Assembly: GCA_964497585.1 (NCBI GenBank)
Contig: CAZCDS010000073.1
Coordinates: 1-33,005, forward strand
DNA: 33,005 bases
Origin: CAZCDS01 sp964497585
GTDB taxonomy: Bacteria > Desulfobacterota > Desulfomonilia > Desulfomonilales > Desulfomonilaceae
Direction of reading: 5' to 3'
The notes below the pieces were generated by a model. That model ran no database searches and was not told where the DNA came from. It saw nothing but the letters and a program-made list of their open reading frames with translations. Positions 30,969-33,005 of the stretch are shown piece after piece (positions within the stretch are counted from its first letter, which is position 1; the number at the start of each line of letters is the position of its first letter). The translations under genes and the position numbers were made by a program.

Positions 30969-32135
30969 ATGAAATCCCAAAGGAGAATCTGGGAGATTCA
31001 GCATCAGACCGTGTGCAAGGTCATAGGGATGGCCTTCAGTGCCAGGGATCTTCGGAAGATTGCTAGCAAGTTTGGAATATCTCCGCAAGATCCTCTGATG
31101 GATCTCGATTTCGCGCTCCATTCCACCGCTGTCCATTTGTGTGGTAGCGACAACAGGGTGTCGCGCCACATCCAGAAGATGATCGAGAACAGATTCGTCA
31201 GGTATTCCAAGATATTGTCTGACACCGATCCCATTGAACTGATCTCCGCCGTCACAGAGCGCCCGCAGGATCTCAACGTGCCCCTGTGGGCAATTCTCTG
31301 GGATCTGTCCACACGCGGCATCGAAAACGGAGCGTCGGTAGAGACGGCTTTGTTCGGTTTCGTTCACATGCTGGAACACCGATTGCTCAAGGAGTTCTGG
31401 GAGCCCCAATCGCGGAATCAACAGCGGGAAAATGGTGAAAAAGAAGGCCCTGACCAAATCTTGGTACTCAAACGGCAACTTCTCAACCTGCAAAGAGAAA
31501 CGGAGAGGAGTCGCAAGCTCAGTGACAATCTGCGCCGGCAGATCGAGACAATGAAGAGACCTGTACGCCGATCCGGCATGAGCGTGGTGCAGCGGGAGGC
31601 CCCCAGGCGGCAGGTCGACCCGGACAGCGCGGAAAAGATCAAACGTCTGCGGAATCTGCTCGAAGAGGCGCGTGCTCAAAAGCACAGCCTCCGGCAACAG
31701 TGCTCACGTCTCCGTGCGGAACTGCAAGTACTCGTTAGTGAGGTTTCTGTCAGGGCCACACAATGTTCCGCTGGCGACGAGAATTCGCACCAAGGTTCGT
31801 GCCCCGAGGGTAAAGCCCTCGGCGGCAAGCGGATAGCCATGGTGGGTGGAATCGACAGCCTCGAATGTTATTACCGGCAACTCGTCGAAGAGATGGGAGG
31901 AACCTTCCATCGCCACAACGGAAGCTGTCAGAGCGGTGACTGTAATGTCGAAACATGTGTTAGAAAGGCAGACCTGGTCGTATGCCCTATTGACGTGAAC
32001 AGTCACAACGCTACCAAGGCTGCGAAGAAGATCTGCAAGAGATACGGTATTCCGTGTTGTTTTCCCAGAACTGCGGGGCTGACCGGTCTGAGAATGGCCA
32101 TAGAGAAGTACAATGAAGAAATGGAGGTCGCGTGA
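30969..32135 (+). CDS. Coiled-coil protein with C-terminal DUF2325 domain
   Basis: A 388-residue soluble protein starting at ATG 30969 with a good GGAGG. Residues 1-145 form a helical domain I do not recognise, rich in His (for example HSTAVHLCGSD and FVHMLEHRLL). Residues about 162-260 are a charged coiled coil. The DUF2325 domain (about 288-380) is clear: RIAMVGGIDSLECYYRQLVE at its start and KADLVVCPIDVNSHNATKAA later. It is unusually cysteine-rich, with C320, C325, C330, C339, C356, C363 and C364, suggesting metal binding or redox sensing. DUF2325 has no established function that I know. It has its own regulatory region and a terminator downstream, so it is probably a single-gene unit. 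Confidence 0.85.
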   Translation: MKSQRRIWEIQHQTVCKVIGMAFSARDLRKIASKFGISPQDPLMDLDFALHSTAVHLCGSDNRVSRHIQKMIENRFVRYSKILSDTDPIELISAVTERPQDLNVPLWAILWDLSTRGIENGASVETALFGFVHMLEHRLLKEFWEPQSRNQQRENGEKEGPDQILVLKRQLLNLQRETERSRKLSDNLRRQIETMKRPVRRSGMSVVQREAPRRQVDPDSAEKIKRLRNLLEEARAQKHSLRQQCSRLRAELQVLVSEVSVRATQCSAGDENSHQGSCPEGKALGGKRIAMVGGIDSLECYYRQLVEEMGGTFHRHNGSCQSGDCNVETCVRKADLVVCPIDVNSHNATKAAKKICKRYGIPCCFPRTAGLTGLRMAIEKYNEEMEVA

Positions 32136-32331
32136 ACCGATCCGGGCCCACCTCCGAGACGAGCCTAGCCACCGGGACGGTCTCGCCGCGTGGTTCAACT
32201 GTATAAGAAAAGTAAACAACACAAGTGTGTCATGACTTTTCGACCGTTCACCGGCAACAGGGGATTCCAAGCTCTTTCCCACAGGGTAACCCCTCCGTTT
32301 TCTTCGAGCCCAGGGATTCTTCAGTGGAAAC

Positions 32332-32374
32332 AAGGGTTGCCTCCCTCCAGGGCAGGGCTTGGCGATATTTTTTT
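32332..32374 (+). terminator. Rho-independent terminator
   Basis: A stem built from CAAG with CTTG and an inner CCT-CCCT with AGGG-AGG (one bulge) is followed by GCGATA and seven Ts. It would end transcription of the DUF2325 gene about 200 nt after its stop. Confidence 0.5.
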
Positions 32375-32383
32375 GCCCAATAA

Positions 32384-32407
32384 GTTAGACACCGCTAAGC
32401 ATGTTAG
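32384..32407 (-). repeat. Two inverted-orientation CTAAC repeats, 19 bp apart
   Basis: GTTAG at 32384-32388 and 32403-32407 on the plus strand equals CTAAC on the minus strand, with the same 19-bp period as at 30873-30915. The minus-strand flank TTTCTAACAT is also identical to the copy at 30892. Confidence 0.6.
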
Positions 32408-32439
32408 AAAAGGCTAACGCCGCCGAAGGAGGCATTTTC

Positions 32440-32577
32440 TTGGAAATAGGACTGGTTATGGTCATTGCCATCGCAGCTGCTCTCGGAATCTTCCGAGTTC
32501 TCCGGCGGAGCCTCATGGCGAAAGTCCACGATGCTCTTGCGACCACGGGTCTCCCTGTACTAGCGAGGTCTGCGTAG
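32440..32577 (+). CDS. Small membrane peptide (hypothetical)
   Basis: A 45-residue product starting at TTG 32440, placed eight bases after AAGGAGG. An in-frame ATG at 32401 would give 58 residues but lies inside the CTAAC repeats. The sequence is MEIGLVMVIAIAAALGIFRV followed by a basic stretch (LRRSLMAKVHDAL), i.e. one membrane helix with a short cytoplasmic tail. No family is recognised. The strong ribosome site is the main support. Confidence 0.5.
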   Translation: MEIGLVMVIAIAAALGIFRVLRRSLMAKVHDALATTGLPVLARSA

Positions 32578-32877
32578 GGCAGGGATGCTTGGGAGCCCCC
32601 GCAGGCAAGACGAACTAGGACGCGGAGGCAAGATCCGGCCGTGCCCGGATGGCCGGTGCGCTACCAGGGAGGGGCGAATGATGGACTCTCCGACGCCGCC
32701 TCTGCGGGCCGCCATGACGGAAAAGAGGCTCCTCTGAATTCTTCGTACGCCTCCGTATCGGTGACCTGCCTTGCGCGACGCGCGAAAAGAAGGCCTCGAC
32801 ACGGAAACGGCATGTCGTTCTCTTTTTCAATGTTCACTTGGCCGCAAAGCCTTTGGTTCATCAGGAGGTTTTATGTG
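32578..32877. other. Intergenic region, 300 bases
   Basis: No gene is supported. A hairpin CCGGCC (32635-32640) with GGCCGG (32651-32656) follows the small membrane gene; a shorter AGAGG-CT-CCTCT lies near 32725. Neither has a T-run. Confidence 0.4.
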
Positions 32878-33005
32878 ATGAAAAGGGTTGGCTTCTTCAT
32901 GTTGACAGTGATTGCGGTGCACTATCTCGTTTCGATCATGTCTCCGGCGTGCGCCTGGGAATTCTCAATGGAGGGTGCGTTCTCATGGACGACCGAATGG
33001 TTCAG
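32878..33005 (+). CDS. Exported protein, N-terminus only (cut by window edge)
   Basis: ATG 32878 follows AGGAGG by nine bases. The 42 visible residues are a signal peptide (KRVGFFMLTVIAVHYLVSIM, cleavage probably after ACA) and then WEFSMEGAFSWTTEWF. The aromatic alternation after the signal suggests an outer-membrane beta-barrel, such as a porin-like protein, but too little is present to be sure. Confidence 0.65.
   Translation, partial: MKRVGFFMLTVIAVHYLVSIMSPACAWEFSMEGAFSWTTEWF

Noticed and set aside
1..33005. CRISPR array, insertion sequence or prophage
   Set aside because: No regularly spaced repeats of CRISPR length, no transposase or integrase motif, and no phage structural gene was seen.

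Overview
The window reads as a piece of chromosome from a bacterium of the Desulfobacterota (the former sulfate-reducing or syntrophic Deltaproteobacteria). The sequence shows moderately high GC, a NarI/DsrM-like cytochrome b next to an HdrD/DsrK-like iron-sulfur protein, DsrE2 and TusA sulfur carriers, a truncated HPr kinase with RapZ and a mannose-type EIIA, and the usual phoH-yqfF-ybeY block. The family assignment is inference from gene content; no marker here fixes a genus. Most of the window is ordinary core genome. The unusual parts are the redox and sulfur locus at the left and the DUF2325 locus at the right.

Layout. 1-568 (minus): the start of a secreted protein with two SH3b domains, cut by the left edge. 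569-1120: no gene. 1121-4334 (minus): one operon, arsR - dsrE2 - tusA - di-heme membrane cytochrome b - iron-sulfur CCG protein, with a clear promoter and an overlapping inverted-repeat operator at 4357-4406. 4741-5376 (plus): a lone cytochrome b6-type protein, divergent from that operon. 5662-11554 (plus): a membrane-anchored YyaL/DUF255 thioredoxin-domain protein, transketolase, and a CaiB/BaiF protein that looks like an alpha-methylacyl-CoA racemase. 11913-13583 (plus): a CHASE3 chemoreceptor. 13615-16032 (minus): YciO-like protein, ribD and nrdR. 16482-17386 (plus): a NusG-domain-II membrane protein overlapping a Gx/Hpre_diP_synt_I membrane protein. 17528-18159 (plus): a MntA/HepT-type nucleotidyltransferase and HEPN toxin-antitoxin pair with an odd junction. 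18759-21982 (minus): tRNA-Val(GAC) - thrS - infC - PilZ protein, without rpmI and rplT. 22161-22838 (minus): a TlpA/ResA-like thioredoxin. 22973-24796 (plus): hprK - rapZ - EIIA(Man). 24865-25668 (minus): mazG. 25885-29719 (plus): phoH - yqfF - ybeY. 29742-29948 (minus) and 30248-30481 (plus): two small hypothetical genes. 30969-32135 (plus): a coiled-coil DUF2325 protein. 32440-32577 (plus): a small membrane peptide. 32878-33005 (plus): the signal peptide and first residues of an exported protein, cut by the right edge.

How they fit together. The left locus combines two sulfur-relay proteins (TusA with its CPxP cysteine, DsrE2 with one cysteine) with a membrane quinone-reactive cytochrome and a CCG-type iron-sulfur catalytic subunit, under an ArsR repressor. 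The simplest reading is a persulfide or disulfide redox module coupled to the quinone pool and controlled by a sulfur or redox signal. The divergent b6-like protein keeps both heme histidine pairs and the cysteine that binds heme c_n in cytochrome b6, but has no Rieske or subunit IV neighbour. At the right, CTAAC pentamers at exact 19-bp intervals precede the DUF2325 gene and recur, inverted, before the next small gene. This looks like a binding site for an unidentified regulator.
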